64,000 nt of DNA from Candidatus Skiveiella danica (GTDB taxonomy: Bacteria; Pseudomonadota; Gammaproteobacteria; Burkholderiales; Burkholderiaceae_C): NCBI GenBank assembly GCA_016721925.1, contig JADKHE010000002.1:186001-250000 (forward strand). The letters are read 5' to 3'. The notes beneath the pieces are model-generated. The model was not told where the DNA came from and did not search any database. It was given only the letters and a program-made list of their open reading frames with translations. Positions 54,299 through 64,000 of this stretch are shown here, one piece after another (the stretch's first letter is position 1; each line of letters starts with the position of its first letter). The position numbers were made by a program, and so were the translations under genes.

Positions 54299-54410
54299 AG
54301 TGGTTCCAGAGGGTTGGGTCGCTGCCCCGGTAGGAAAATCTACACGGCGGATGCGGCGGTGGCGGCAGGCGTCGGGCCCAGCCCGCCGAAATTCTGCAAA
54401 GCCTTGGATT

Positions 54411-55577
54411 TTAACGTTTTTTTCCAACAAAGCCCAGCAACTGGGTGGCCAGGTCGTCCTGCGTGAACAGCCGCTCGCGCGCCGCGCGCGCGCAAGCGTC
54501 CCAGGCGTTCAGTTCCGGCGTGCTCGGCGAGCGGGCGCCTGCGGTGTCGGCGATGCCGTTCCAGGTCCTGTGAAACTGCCGCAAAGAGGCGGGTGCATCG
54601 AGCCAGTCCAGGAAGGCTTCGAGCTTGGCATGGTGCGCGCCGTCATCCTGCGGGTAGATCTGCCAGATCAAGGGCCGGCCCGCCCACAGGGCGCGCACCA
54701 ACGAGTCCTCGCCGCGCACGAAATTGAGGTCGCAGGCCCACAGCAGGTGGTCGTAGTCGACCTGGGTGAGCGCCGGGAGGTATGAAATCGATAGCGAAGA
54801 ATGACCCATTGACGATGGGATGTGGCCATTTTCGTTCTTGAAAATGGAATTGACCGCCTCCGCAGCCCGTCCATGGGTCACCAGCAGCCGGGTGGGGGTC
54901 GCATCGGCCGCCAGATGGGCCAGCCAGGGCGCCAGCGCCGGCGGTTCGTAGCAGAACAGCGACAACAGGCGCTCGCCGCCAGCCTGCACGCCGAGCGCGG
55001 CCAGCCAGCCGGCCCGGTCGAACGCGGCCTGGCGCGCGGCCAGGTCCCTCTCGCGCAGCAGCCCGCCGGTGCGCGGCGTGAAGCCAGGGTAGAAGAAATG
55101 GCGCGTCAGTCCCTGTCCAGGGCCGTGCATCACCGGCGAGGGCAGGCCGTGGCAGCGTTCCACGTAGGGCTCGGCCGAGAGGTACTCCAGGTTGATCCAG
55201 ACGGGGTCTGTTGAACGATTCTGGCCATTTCCCAGCGTCGAATGGCGTTGGAATGCTATGAATTCAGATGCAATTTCACAACCGAAGGCCTCGATCCACA
55301 CGTCGGCGCGCGGCAGCTGCGCCATGGCTTCGGGTGGCATACCCGCGTGAAACGGCCGCGTCCACGGCAGCACCTGAATGCCCGCGAGGTGGCCTTCCAC
55401 TGCGCCCGGCGCCATCCAGGCCAGGGCACGGGCATCGTCCACCCACAGCCGCACGCGCTGGCCGCGCGCCGCCAGCTGCGCGGCCAGACGCCAGCACACA
55501 CCGAGGTCGCCGTGGTTATCGATCACCTGGCAGAAGAGGTCCCAAAGCAGGAGGGGGGAGGACGGGGCGGTCGGCAT
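54411..55577 (-). CDS. earP: EF-P arginine rhamnosyltransferase EarP, with two in-frame repeat insertions
   Basis: A 388-residue GT-B glycosyltransferase (GT104) that adds rhamnose from dTDP-rhamnose to Arg32 of EF-P. The N-terminal WDLFCQVIDNHGDLGVCWRLA carries the catalytic Asp candidates (D20, D24); LLWACDLNFVRGEDSLVRALWAGRPLIWQIYPQ near residue 278-310 is the family signature with the donor-contacting Glu290. Two stretches differ in kind from the rest: residues about 102-122 (IASEFIAFQRHSTLGNGQNR) and 243-265 (NSIFKNENGHIPSSMGHSSL). Both are encoded by 60-bp dispersed repeats (copies 8 and 7). The reading frame is intact, so the protein seems functional. ATG 55577 fits the family start. 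Confidence 0.93.
   Translation of the reverse strand: MPTAPSSPLLLWDLFCQVIDNHGDLGVCWRLAAQLAARGQRVRLWVDDARALAWMAPGAVEGHLAGIQVLPWTRPFHAGMPPEAMAQLPRADVWIEAFGCEIASEFIAFQRHSTLGNGQNRSTDPVWINLEYLSAEPYVERCHGLPSPVMHGPGQGLTRHFFYPGFTPRTGGLLRERDLAARQAAFDRAGWLAALGVQAGGERLLSLFCYEPPALAPWLAHLAADATPTRLLVTHGRAAEAVNSIFKNENGHIPSSMGHSSLSISYLPALTQVDYDHLLWACDLNFVRGEDSLVRALWAGRPLIWQIYPQDDGAHHAKLEAFLDWLDAPASLRQFHRTWNGIADTAGARSPSTPELNAWDACARAARERLFTQDDLATQLLGFVGKKR
54781..54848 (-). repeat. 60-bp dispersed repeat, copy 7, in frame inside earP
   Basis: Minus strand: CAAGAACGAAAATGGCC, core CCCATCGTC-N15-GCTAT, then CGATTTCATA. It runs in the same direction as earP and is translated as part of residues 243-265. Confidence 0.9.
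55211..55275 (+). repeat. 60-bp dispersed repeat, copy 8, in frame inside earP
   Basis: Plus strand: TTGAACGATTCTGGCCA, core CCCAGCGTC-N15-GCTAT, then GAATTCAGATG. It runs antisense to earP, opposite to copy 7 in the same gene, and is translated as residues about 102-122. Confidence 0.9.
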
Positions 55578-55655
55578 GCGGCGGATTGTCCCACCCACGC
55601 GCCCGGCACCAATTCCCGATACACTGGATAAATAAACAGTTGTTCAAGCCGCGCC

Positions 55656-56741
55656 ATGTCCGAGTTCAAGCTCCCGCTCAACGCCATCAAAGGCCGCGGT
55701 GCTGCCACGCGGCTGGCGCACCGATTTGCCAGGGACGTGCGCGAGGCCTTCGACGACGACTGGCCGACGACCGACGCCGACAATGGCGCCGCTTCCGCCG
55801 TGCCCACGCAGGTGATCTTCGAAGACGTGAAATCCGCCATCGCCCGCAACGACTCACCCGACATCGACTTCGACTTCTCCATCAACCCCTACCGCGGCTG
55901 CGAGAATGGCTGCAGCTATTGCTACGCCCGGCCCACGCACAGCTACCTGAACCTGTCGCCCGGGTTGGACTTCGAGACGAAGATCATTGCCAAGCGCAAC
56001 CTCGCCGAGGTACTTCGGTGCGAGCTGGCCGCACCGCGCTACCGTCCGCGCCGGCTCAACCTGGGCTCCGCCACCGACTGCTACCAGCCGGCGGAGCGCG
56101 AGCTGCGCCTGACCCGCGCCGTGATCGCGGTGCTGCAGGAGACCCGCCACCCGTTTTCGCTGATCACCAAGGGCAGCGGCGTGGAACGCGACCTGGACCT
56201 CATTGCCCCCATGGCCGCGATGGGCCTGGCCGCGGTGTACGTGACCGTCACCACGCTGGATGCGCAGCTTTCGCGCCGCCTGGAGCCGCGCGCCGCGGCG
56301 CCCTGGCGCCGCCTGCGCACGATCCGCGCGCTGGCGGATGCGGGTGTGCCCGTGGGCGTGAGCGTGGCGCCGCAGATTCCGTTTCTCAACACCGACATGG
56401 AGCAGGTGTTGGAGGCCGCCTGGGAGGCCGGCGCGCGCCGCGCTTTCTACACCGTGCTGCGCCTTCCGTGGGAGGTGGAGCCGCTGTTTCGCCAGTGGCT
56501 GGCCCTGCACGCCCCCGAGCGCGCGCAGCGCGTGCTGGCCCGGGTGCGTGAGATGCGCGACGGACGCGCCTACGAGGCCGACTTTTCCACGCGCATGAAA
56601 GGCCATGGCGTCTGGGCCGACCTGCTGCGCCAGCGCTTCGAGAAAACCTGCGCCCGCCTGGGCTACGGCGATCAGCCGACGGTGCTGGACATGAGCCAGT
56701 TCCGGCCCGCGGCCCTTGGGGGGCAGGGCCGGTTGTTCTGA
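55656..56741 (+). CDS. PA0069-family radical SAM protein
   Basis: A 361-residue radical SAM protein. The [4Fe-4S]-binding C-x3-C-x2-C is CENGCSYC (Cys82, 86, 89) within INPYRGCENGCSYCYAR. The following segments (FETKIIAKRNLAEVL, LGSATDCYQPAERELRLTR, SLITKGSGVERDLDLI) match the Rv2578c/PA0069 group related to spore photoproduct lyase and archaeosine-type enzymes. Its function is not established. It is divergent from earP, with 78 bases between, and precedes fhs on the same strand. Confidence 0.87.
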   Translation: MSEFKLPLNAIKGRGAATRLAHRFARDVREAFDDDWPTTDADNGAASAVPTQVIFEDVKSAIARNDSPDIDFDFSINPYRGCENGCSYCYARPTHSYLNLSPGLDFETKIIAKRNLAEVLRCELAAPRYRPRRLNLGSATDCYQPAERELRLTRAVIAVLQETRHPFSLITKGSGVERDLDLIAPMAAMGLAAVYVTVTTLDAQLSRRLEPRAAAPWRRLRTIRALADAGVPVGVSVAPQIPFLNTDMEQVLEAAWEAGARRAFYTVLRLPWEVEPLFRQWLALHAPERAQRVLARVREMRDGRAYEADFSTRMKGHGVWADLLRQRFEKTCARLGYGDQPTVLDMSQFRPAALGGQGRLF

Positions 56742-56802
56742 GGCAACAAGCGCCAGCCGGATGACAATGGCGTCCTCGACAAGCTACCCAACGGACCCCC
56801 GG

Positions 56803-58479
56803 ATGGCTCTTTCCGATATCCAGATCGCCCAGGCGGCAACGCTCAAACCCGTCTTGCCCTTGGCGCAGGAGCGTCTCGGGATTCCCGCTTCGGCGCTGGA
56901 GCCTTACGGGCACTACAAGGCCAAGATCGACCTCGCCTGGCTGGACCGGCATAGCGGGCCGAGCGGCAAGCTCGTGCTCGTGACAGCGATCAGCCCGACG
57001 CCGGCCGGCGAGGGCAAGACCACCACCGTGGTGGGCCTGGGCGACGCGCTGAACCGCATCGGCAAGCGCTGCGTGATCGCGCTGCGCGAGCCCTCACTGG
57101 GGCCGGTGTTCGGCATGAAAGGCGGGGCCGCGGGCGGCGGCCATGCGCAGGTGGTCCCGATGGAAGACATCAACCTGCACTTCACCGGCGACTTCAACGC
57201 GATTGCGCTGGCGCACAACCTGCTGGCGGCGCTGATCGACAACCACATCCACCATGGCAATGCGTTGGGCTTCGACCTGCGGCGCATCGTGTGGCGTCGC
57301 GTCATCGACATGAACGACCGTGCACTGCGCTCCACCGTGATCTCGCTTGGCGGCTCGGGCAATGGCTTTCCGCGCGAGGACGGCTTCGACATCGTCGTCG
57401 CGTCCGAGGTCATGGCGATCTTCTGCCTGGCCACCTCGCGGCGCGACCTGAAGGAGCGGCTGGCCCGGATCATCGTCGGCTACACGCGCGATCTGGACCC
57501 GATTCGCGCCAGCGACCTGCAGGCCCAGGGGGCCATGGCGGCACTGCTGAAGGATGCCATCAAGCCGAACCTGGTGCAGACGCTGGAGAACAACCCGGCC
57601 ATCATTCACGGCGGACCGTTTGCCAACATCGCGCATGGCTGCAACTCCGTCATCGCAACCCAGGCGGCCCTGAAGCTGGGCGACTACGTGGTGACCGAGG
57701 CGGGCTTCGGCGCCGACCTGGGGGCCGAGAAATTCATCGACATCAAGTGCCGCAAGTCAGGGCTGCGGCCTGATGCCGTGGTGATCGTGGCGACGCTGCG
57801 CGCGCTCAAGTACCACGGCGGCGTGGACCTGAAGGACCTCGCGGCGCCCGACCCGGCCGCGGTGGAGAAGGGCCTGCCCAATCTGGAGCGGCACATCGAG
57901 AACATCCGCCATCGGCATGGTCTGCCCTGTGTCGTGGCGTTGAATCACTTCACCAGTGACACCAAGACCGAACTCGCGGTGTTGCGCAGGCACATGGAGC
58001 GCCAGGGCGTGCCGGTGGTGATGGCCCGCCATTGGGCCGAAGGCTCTGCCGGTGCGGAGGAACTGGCGCACGCGGTGGTCAGGCTGGCCGAGTCCGGCAC
58101 GGCCCAGATGCGATTTGTCTACGAGGACGCCGACAGCCTGTGGAACAAGATGAAGGCGATTGCCACGCAGATCTATGGCGCATCCGACATTTCGGCCGAC
58201 TCGGCGGTGCGGGCCCGGATTGCCCGCCTGCAGCAGGAGGGCTACGGCCACTACCCGGTCTGTGTGGCCAAGACGCAGTATTCGTTCTCGACCGACCCTA
58301 AACGGCGCGGCGCGCCCAGCGGCCACATGGTGAATATTCGCGACGTCCGCCTTGCCGCGGGGGCGGAATTCGTGGTGATGATCTGCGGCGACATCCTGAC
58401 CATGCCGGGCCTGCCCAGAGAGCCGGCGTCCTCGCGTATCGACATCGACGACGAGGGGCGGATTTCGGGCTTGTTTTAA
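56803..58479 (+). CDS. fhs: Formate--tetrahydrofolate ligase
   Basis: A 558-residue ATP-dependent enzyme that forms 10-formyltetrahydrofolate from formate, feeding one-carbon metabolism. The P-loop-like TPAGEGKTTTVVGLGDAL, REPSLGPVFGMKGGAAGGGHAQVVPMEDINLHFTGD and FANIAHGCNSVIA are diagnostic, and the C-terminal YSFSTDPKRRGAPSGHMVNIRDVRLAAGAEFVVMICGDI is also typical. ATG 56803 gives the standard family length. The start has only weak ribosome-site similarity. It begins 61 bases after the radical SAM gene. Confidence 0.95.
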   Translation: MALSDIQIAQAATLKPVLPLAQERLGIPASALEPYGHYKAKIDLAWLDRHSGPSGKLVLVTAISPTPAGEGKTTTVVGLGDALNRIGKRCVIALREPSLGPVFGMKGGAAGGGHAQVVPMEDINLHFTGDFNAIALAHNLLAALIDNHIHHGNALGFDLRRIVWRRVIDMNDRALRSTVISLGGSGNGFPREDGFDIVVASEVMAIFCLATSRRDLKERLARIIVGYTRDLDPIRASDLQAQGAMAALLKDAIKPNLVQTLENNPAIIHGGPFANIAHGCNSVIATQAALKLGDYVVTEAGFGADLGAEKFIDIKCRKSGLRPDAVVIVATLRALKYHGGVDLKDLAAPDPAAVEKGLPNLERHIENIRHRHGLPCVVALNHFTSDTKTELAVLRRHMERQGVPVVMARHWAEGSAGAEELAHAVVRLAESGTAQMRFVYEDADSLWNKMKAIATQIYGASDISADSAVRARIARLQQEGYGHYPVCVAKTQYSFSTDPKRRGAPSGHMVNIRDVRLAAGAEFVVMICGDILTMPGLPREPASSRIDIDDEGRISGLF

Positions 58480-58572
58480 CCAGCCGGCAGCGCATGTTGT
58501 GGCGGCGTGCGCAGGGGCATCCGAATTCAATCCGGCCTGCGGACCCGGCGGGTCACTTCACACCTCACAACC

Positions 58573-59937
58573 TCACACCGGCCAGGTCGCGCCGTGCTCG
58601 GGCACGATGGCGCGCCATTTCAGCTCGTGCTCAATGCGCTGGCGCAACGCATCGGAGGCGGCCATGTCGCCGTGCACCACATAGACCTGGTCTGGGGCGC
58701 CTCGCATCTTGCGTAGCCAGTCGAGCAGCTGGTTGGCGTCGGCGTGGGCTGAGGCCGACTGGAGTTGCACCACTTCGGCGGCCACCTCAACCTCTTTGCC
58801 GTGGATGCGCACCGGACTTTCGCCGGCGGCAAGGCGGGCGCCGCGAGTGCCCGGGCTCTGGTAGCCGGTCAGGATGACCATGTTGCGCCGGTTGCCGGCG
58901 TACAGCGCCAGATGGTGCAGCACCCGGCCGCCGGTGGCCATGCCGCTCGCGGCCAGGATCACCATGGGCCCGTGCCGGTTGGCAAGGGCCTTGGATTGCT
59001 CCGGCGTTTCGATCATGGTGGCGGCATGCGCCATGGCCTGCGCCGCGCGCGCGCTCAGCCGGTGGTCGTCCGGGTGCTGGTTGAACAGGTTTGTAGTGTG
59101 GACGGCCATCGGGCTGTCCAGGAACACCGGCAGGCCGCGCGGGATGGCGCCTTTGGCCTTGAGCTGCGCGATGGCATGCAGCACGGCCTGCGCTCGCCCC
59201 ACGGCGAACACCGGCACGACCGCCACGCCCCCGCGCGCAGCCAGCCGCTGCAGCGCGGGGCCGAATTCGGCCAGCAGGTCTTCCTGGGGGTGCAGGCGGT
59301 CGCCGTAGGTGGACTCGATCAGCACCGTGTCGGCGGCCGGCGGGTCGGCCGGCGGGTTCATCAGCAGGTCATCGGGGCGACCGAGGTCGCCCGAGAACAG
59401 GATGCGGTGCCCGGCCACTTCCAGAAGCAGGCTGGCCGCGCCCAGGATGTGGCCGGCGGGCGTGAAGGTGGCCCTCCAGCCGCGAATGGGCTGGAAGGTC
59501 TGGCCGAAAGGCTCCGCATGGATCCGGCCCAGGCAGTCCAGCGCATCGCGGCGGGTGTACAACGGCAGGGCGGGTGCGTGCTTCGAGAAGCCGTGCCGGT
59601 TGGCGAAGGCGGCGTCTTCTTCCTGGATGTGGCCGCTGTCGGGCAGCAGGATGCCGCAGAGGTCGCGCGTGCCGGCGGTGGCGTGCACCCGTCCGTGAAA
59701 GCCTTCGCGCACCAGCACCGGCAGGTAGCCGCTGTGGTCCAGGTGGGCGTGGGTCAGGATGACGGCGTGGATCTGGCCGGGCACCACCGGCAGGGGTCGC
59801 CAGTTGCGCAGGCGCAGCTGCTTGTAGCCCTGGAACAGCCCGCAGTCGACCAGGAGGCTGTGCCCGTCGTGCCGGACCAGAAAACGCGAGCCGGTGACGG
59901 TGTCCGCGCCGCCCAGAAAAGTGATGTTGACGCTCAT
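58573..59937 (-). CDS. Metallo-beta-lactamase / beta-CASP RNA-processing hydrolase
   Basis: A 454-residue protein. The MBL metal site is THAHLDHSG (HxHxDH), with further ligands at FTPAGHILGAAS and LFSGDLGRPDD. The beta-CASP insert follows (IESTYGDRLHP, VPVFAVGRAQ, PVFLDSPMAV), then ILAASGMATGGRVLHHL and the C-terminal SASAHADANQLLDWL. This set matches the CPSF73/YsH1-like bacterial nucleases. It would cut RNA, but partners and targets are unknown. It lies downstream of the dnaJ gene on the same strand, 33 bases away. Confidence 0.9.
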   Translation of the reverse strand: MSVNITFLGGADTVTGSRFLVRHDGHSLLVDCGLFQGYKQLRLRNWRPLPVVPGQIHAVILTHAHLDHSGYLPVLVREGFHGRVHATAGTRDLCGILLPDSGHIQEEDAAFANRHGFSKHAPALPLYTRRDALDCLGRIHAEPFGQTFQPIRGWRATFTPAGHILGAASLLLEVAGHRILFSGDLGRPDDLLMNPPADPPAADTVLIESTYGDRLHPQEDLLAEFGPALQRLAARGGVAVVPVFAVGRAQAVLHAIAQLKAKGAIPRGLPVFLDSPMAVHTTNLFNQHPDDHRLSARAAQAMAHAATMIETPEQSKALANRHGPMVILAASGMATGGRVLHHLALYAGNRRNMVILTGYQSPGTRGARLAAGESPVRIHGKEVEVAAEVVQLQSASAHADANQLLDWLRKMRGAPDQVYVVHGDMAASDALRQRIEHELKWRAIVPEHGATWPV

Positions 59938-59970
59938 GGATTCATGATACCCATGAGCGTTTCTTCCTGA

Positions 59971-61107
59971 TCAGCCGCTGAAGAAGCTCTTGAGCCGGTC
60001 GGTCCAGCTGCTGCCCGTGGGTGAATGCTTGGCGCCACCTTTTTTCAGCGACTCTTCCAGGTCCTTCAGCAGCTTGCGCTGGTGCTCGGTGAGCTTGACC
60101 GGGGTCTCGATCGAGACGTGGCAGTACAGATCGCCGGGGTAGCTGGAGCGCACGCCCTTGATGCCCTTGCCGCGCAGGCGGAACTGCTTGCCGGCCTGCG
60201 TGCCTTCGGGGATGTCGATGGCGGCCTTGCCGGCCAGCGTCGGCACCTCGATCTCGCCGCCGAGCGCGGCGGTGGTGAAGCTCAGCGGCACCTGGCAGTG
60301 CAGGTCGTCGCCGTCACGCTCGAAGATGTCGTGCTTCTTCAGGCGGATCTCGATGTAGAGGTCGCCGGGCGGGCCGCCGTTGGTGCCGGGTTCGCCGTTG
60401 CCGGTGCTGCGGATGCGCATGCCGTCGTCGATGCCGGCGGGGATCTTCACTTCCAGCGTCTTCTGCTTCTTGATCTTGCCCTGGCCGTGGCAGCTGGTGC
60501 AGGGCTCGGGGATGATCTTGCCCTTGCCCTGGCATTGCGGGCAGGTCTGCTGCACGCTGAAGAAGCCCTGGCGCATCTGCACCGCACCTGCGCCGTGGCA
60601 GGTGGTGCAGGTGATGGGCTTGGTACCGGGCTTGGCGCCGGTGCCGTGGCAGGTCTCGCAGTCGTCCCAGCTGGGGATGCGGATCTGCGCATCCTTGCCG
60701 TTGGCCGCTTCCTCCAACGTGACTTCCATCGCGTACGACAGGTCGGAGCCGCGATACACCTGACGTCCGCCGCCGTGGCCGCGGCGCCCGCCCCCGAAGA
60801 CGTCGCCGAAGATGTCGCCAAAAGCCTCGGCAAAGCCGCCGAAGCCTTCCGCGCCGGGGCCGCCGCGCATGTTGGGGTCGACGCCGGCGTGGCCGTGCTG
60901 GTCGTAGGCCGCGCGCTTCTGCGGGTCGCTCAGCATCTCGTAGGCCTCTTTGGCCTCCTTGAACTTGACCTCGGCCGCCTTGGATGTTTCACCCTGGTTG
61001 CGGTCAGGGTGGTGCTTCATCGCCAGCTTGCGATAGGCCTTCTTGATTTCCTCGTCCGACGCGTTTTTCGGAACGCCCAGAATTTCGTAAAAGTCTCTTT
61101 TGGCCAT
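59971..61107 (-). CDS. dnaJ: Chaperone DnaJ (Hsp40)
   Basis: A 378-residue class A J protein. J domain: MAKRDFYEILGVPKNASDEEIKKAYRKLA ... HHPDRN (residues about 1-70), with the HPD motif that stimulates DnaK ATPase. A Gly-rich segment follows, then four CxxCxGxG zinc repeats (CETCHGTG, CTTCHGAG, CPQCQGKG, CTSCHGQG) and the substrate-binding C-terminal domains. It is the third gene of the grpE-dnaK-dnaJ cluster; a large hairpin with a T-rich tail lies between dnaK and dnaJ, which may reduce readthrough. Confidence 0.97.
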   Translation of the reverse strand: MAKRDFYEILGVPKNASDEEIKKAYRKLAMKHHPDRNQGETSKAAEVKFKEAKEAYEMLSDPQKRAAYDQHGHAGVDPNMRGGPGAEGFGGFAEAFGDIFGDVFGGGRRGHGGGRQVYRGSDLSYAMEVTLEEAANGKDAQIRIPSWDDCETCHGTGAKPGTKPITCTTCHGAGAVQMRQGFFSVQQTCPQCQGKGKIIPEPCTSCHGQGKIKKQKTLEVKIPAGIDDGMRIRSTGNGEPGTNGGPPGDLYIEIRLKKHDIFERDGDDLHCQVPLSFTTAALGGEIEVPTLAGKAAIDIPEGTQAGKQFRLRGKGIKGVRSSYPGDLYCHVSIETPVKLTEHQRKLLKDLEESLKKGGAKHSPTGSSWTDRLKSFFSG

Positions 61108-61187
61108 GGTGTTCAGTCAGCTGGGAACAAGACCGGCTCGCTTCGCGCCGCCGGGGGCTGTCCCGCAAAATCTCAAGATACCTTCAA

Positions 61188-61236
61188 CAAGAAAGCCGCG
61201 CTGAAGATTCCAGGGGCGGAATCTTTCAGACGCGGC
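61188..61236 (-). terminator. Composite hairpin between dnaK and dnaJ, partial terminator/attenuator
   Basis: On the minus strand an outer stem GCCGCG/CGCGGC encloses a perfect 8-bp inner stem AAGATTCC/GGAATCTT. TTTCTTG follows. It lies in the 160-base gap and could lower dnaJ relative to dnaK. Confidence 0.65.
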
Positions 61237-61267
61237 GGGTCTTTTCCGGCGCCGGAGCGCCGGGTGC

Positions 61268-63199
<1,932 letters not shown>

Positions 63200-63272
63200 G
63201 ATGTTTCTCCGAGATCTGATGAAGTTTGGATGTCAATAACGTGTGGATAACTTGAGCGGTTTCAAGTCATTT

Positions 63273-63830
63273 TTATTTCGGCGCCGCAACCGTGACCAGC
63301 GCTGGACGCAGCACGCGCTCGGCGATGCTGTAGCCCTTCTGCAGCACGGTGACCACGGTGTTGGCTTCCTGGTTGGCCGGCACCATGCTGATGGCCTGGT
63401 GGTGGTGCGGATCGAACTTCGCGCCTGCGGTCGGGTTGATCTCCAGGACCTTGTTGCGTTCCAGCGCGCTCCTGAGCTGGCGCAGCGTGGCTTCGGCACC
63501 CTCCCGGATCTGCTCCGGCGTGGCACTCTGGATGGCCAGGCCGGCCTCCAGGCTGTCCAGGACGGGCAGCAGGCTTTCGGCAAAGCTCTCCAGCGCAAAC
63601 TTGCGCGCCTTGGCAATCTCGTCCTCGGCGCGGCGGCGGGCGTTCTGCACGTCAGCCTGGGCGCGCAGGTACTGGTCGGCCAGCTCGGCGCTTTTGGCCT
63701 TCAGTGTGGCCAGCTCGGCCAGGGTCTGGCTGAGGGCGTCTTCGCTGGCGGCGGCTGCGGCTTCCAGTTCTTCGGGACTCGGTTCGCCCGTCAGCGGGGC
63801 AGGGGATTCGGGTTGGATGGGATCGGACAT
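63273..63830 (-). CDS. grpE: Nucleotide exchange factor GrpE
   Basis: A 185-residue co-chaperone that releases ADP from DnaK. Acidic N-terminus, long coiled coil (ELATLKAKSAELADQYLRAQADVQNARRRAEDEI), then FALESFAESLLPVLDSLEAGL and the beta domain (FDPHHHQAISMVPANQEANTVVTVLQKGY). ATG 63830 is preferred; a longer frame to 63944 would run through the sigma-32 promoter. First gene of grpE-dnaK-dnaJ. Confidence 0.96.
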   Translation of the reverse strand: MSDPIQPESPAPLTGEPSPEELEAAAAASEDALSQTLAELATLKAKSAELADQYLRAQADVQNARRRAEDEIAKARKFALESFAESLLPVLDSLEAGLAIQSATPEQIREGAEATLRQLRSALERNKVLEINPTAGAKFDPHHHQAISMVPANQEANTVVTVLQKGYSIAERVLRPALVTVAAPK

Positions 63831-63869
63831 GCGGGTGTGGCGATGGATAAAGGGTGGCTTCGCGGAGGA

Positions 63870-63896
63870 AATTGGGGCGCGGGCCACTGTTTCAAG
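63870..63896 (-). promoter_or_regulatory. Sigma-32 (heat-shock) promoter of grpE-dnaK-dnaJ
   Basis: On the minus strand -35 CTTGAAA (63890-63896) and -10 CCCCAATT (63870-63877) are 12 bases apart, matching the RpoH consensus (CTTGAAA, CCCCATNT). It lies 40-66 bases upstream of grpE. Confidence 0.8.
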
Positions 63897-64000
63897 GCAT
63901 TGGCCGCCAAAAAGGGCGCACTTTTGGAGGGGATGGCCGTCCATTCAGGTGCCGCGCGCCGGCAGGTGGAAACGGCGGACGGGCCGGGCGCTTCGGGCGC

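Noticed and set aside
61130..61165. A second copy of the GC-rich palindromic block seen at 34400
   Set aside because: Only a short CGCTTCGCGCCGCCGGGGG similarity, without the successive hairpins.

Overview
The window is a GC-rich chromosomal segment of a betaproteobacterium, most likely family Comamonadaceae (Burkholderiales). Several things point there: EF-P with Arg32 next to the arginine rhamnosyltransferase EarP, a polyhydroxyalkanoate phasin, an RpoD with a long Lys/Ala/Pro-rich N-terminus, a LivHMGF cassette, and dispersed short palindromic repeats in and between genes. I see no rRNA, tRNA, CRISPR array, insertion sequence or prophage. About 53 protein genes are supported. The many long antisense ORFs are GC-codon shadows and are omitted.

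Layout. 1-5.9 kb: glycine-zipper protein (cut by the window edge), HPF-type ribosome factor, SDR oxidoreductase, wHTH regulator, sulfatase and an outer-membrane protein with one frameshift. 6-11.7 kb: two MscS-type channels (the first with two frameshifts), a 3' remnant of paaZ and an unrecognised protein. 11.7-15.7 kb: META-domain lipoprotein, SYLF protein, pssA, class A acid phosphatase and a small secreted repeat protein. 15.8-20.4 kb: rpoD and dnaG (dnaG with one frameshift). 20.5-27.2 kb: acyl-CoA synthetase, gamma-glutamyltransferase, short-chain dehydrogenase, Fur-controlled Fe(III)-binding protein and patatin lipoprotein. 27.2-31.3 kb: AraC regulator divergent from a beta-helix lipoprotein plus diheme cytochrome c lipoprotein pair. 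31.3-38.7 kb: candidate sRNA, phasin, HDAC-like/thioesterase/nitroreductase operon, LivHM-LivG-LivF transporter and a DUF364 protein. 38.8-45.4 kb: pncB, NhaD-like antiporter, D-glycerate dehydrogenase, rmuC and an MFS transporter. 45.4-52.7 kb: trehalose module (GH15 enzyme divergent from a membrane-anchored OtsA, then OtsB), a MarR regulator and a ClC channel. 52.7-58.5 kb: LOG protein, efp, earP, radical SAM protein and formate-THF ligase. 58.6-64 kb: beta-CASP metallo-hydrolase, dnaJ, dnaK and grpE with a sigma-32 promoter.

The most unusual signal is a ~60-bp repeat family with an invariant core, CCCA(G/T)CGT(C/A)-N15-GCTAT. Eight clear copies and one degenerate copy are present. Five lie between genes, but one lies in frame inside dnaG, two lie in frame inside earP, and the degenerate one lies in frame inside livF. 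This is reminiscent of the protein-invading Rickettsia palindromic elements. Other notable points are: a trehalose-phosphate synthase carrying an N-terminal two-TM extracytoplasmic module; matching ATTTGNNCAAAT palindromes upstream of otsA and of the marR gene; a structured terminator-ended RNA candidate; and the uncharacterised beta-helix/diheme cytochrome pair. Five single-base frameshifts occur in four otherwise intact genes. One is in essential dnaG, so sequencing or assembly error should be excluded before any is called a pseudogene.
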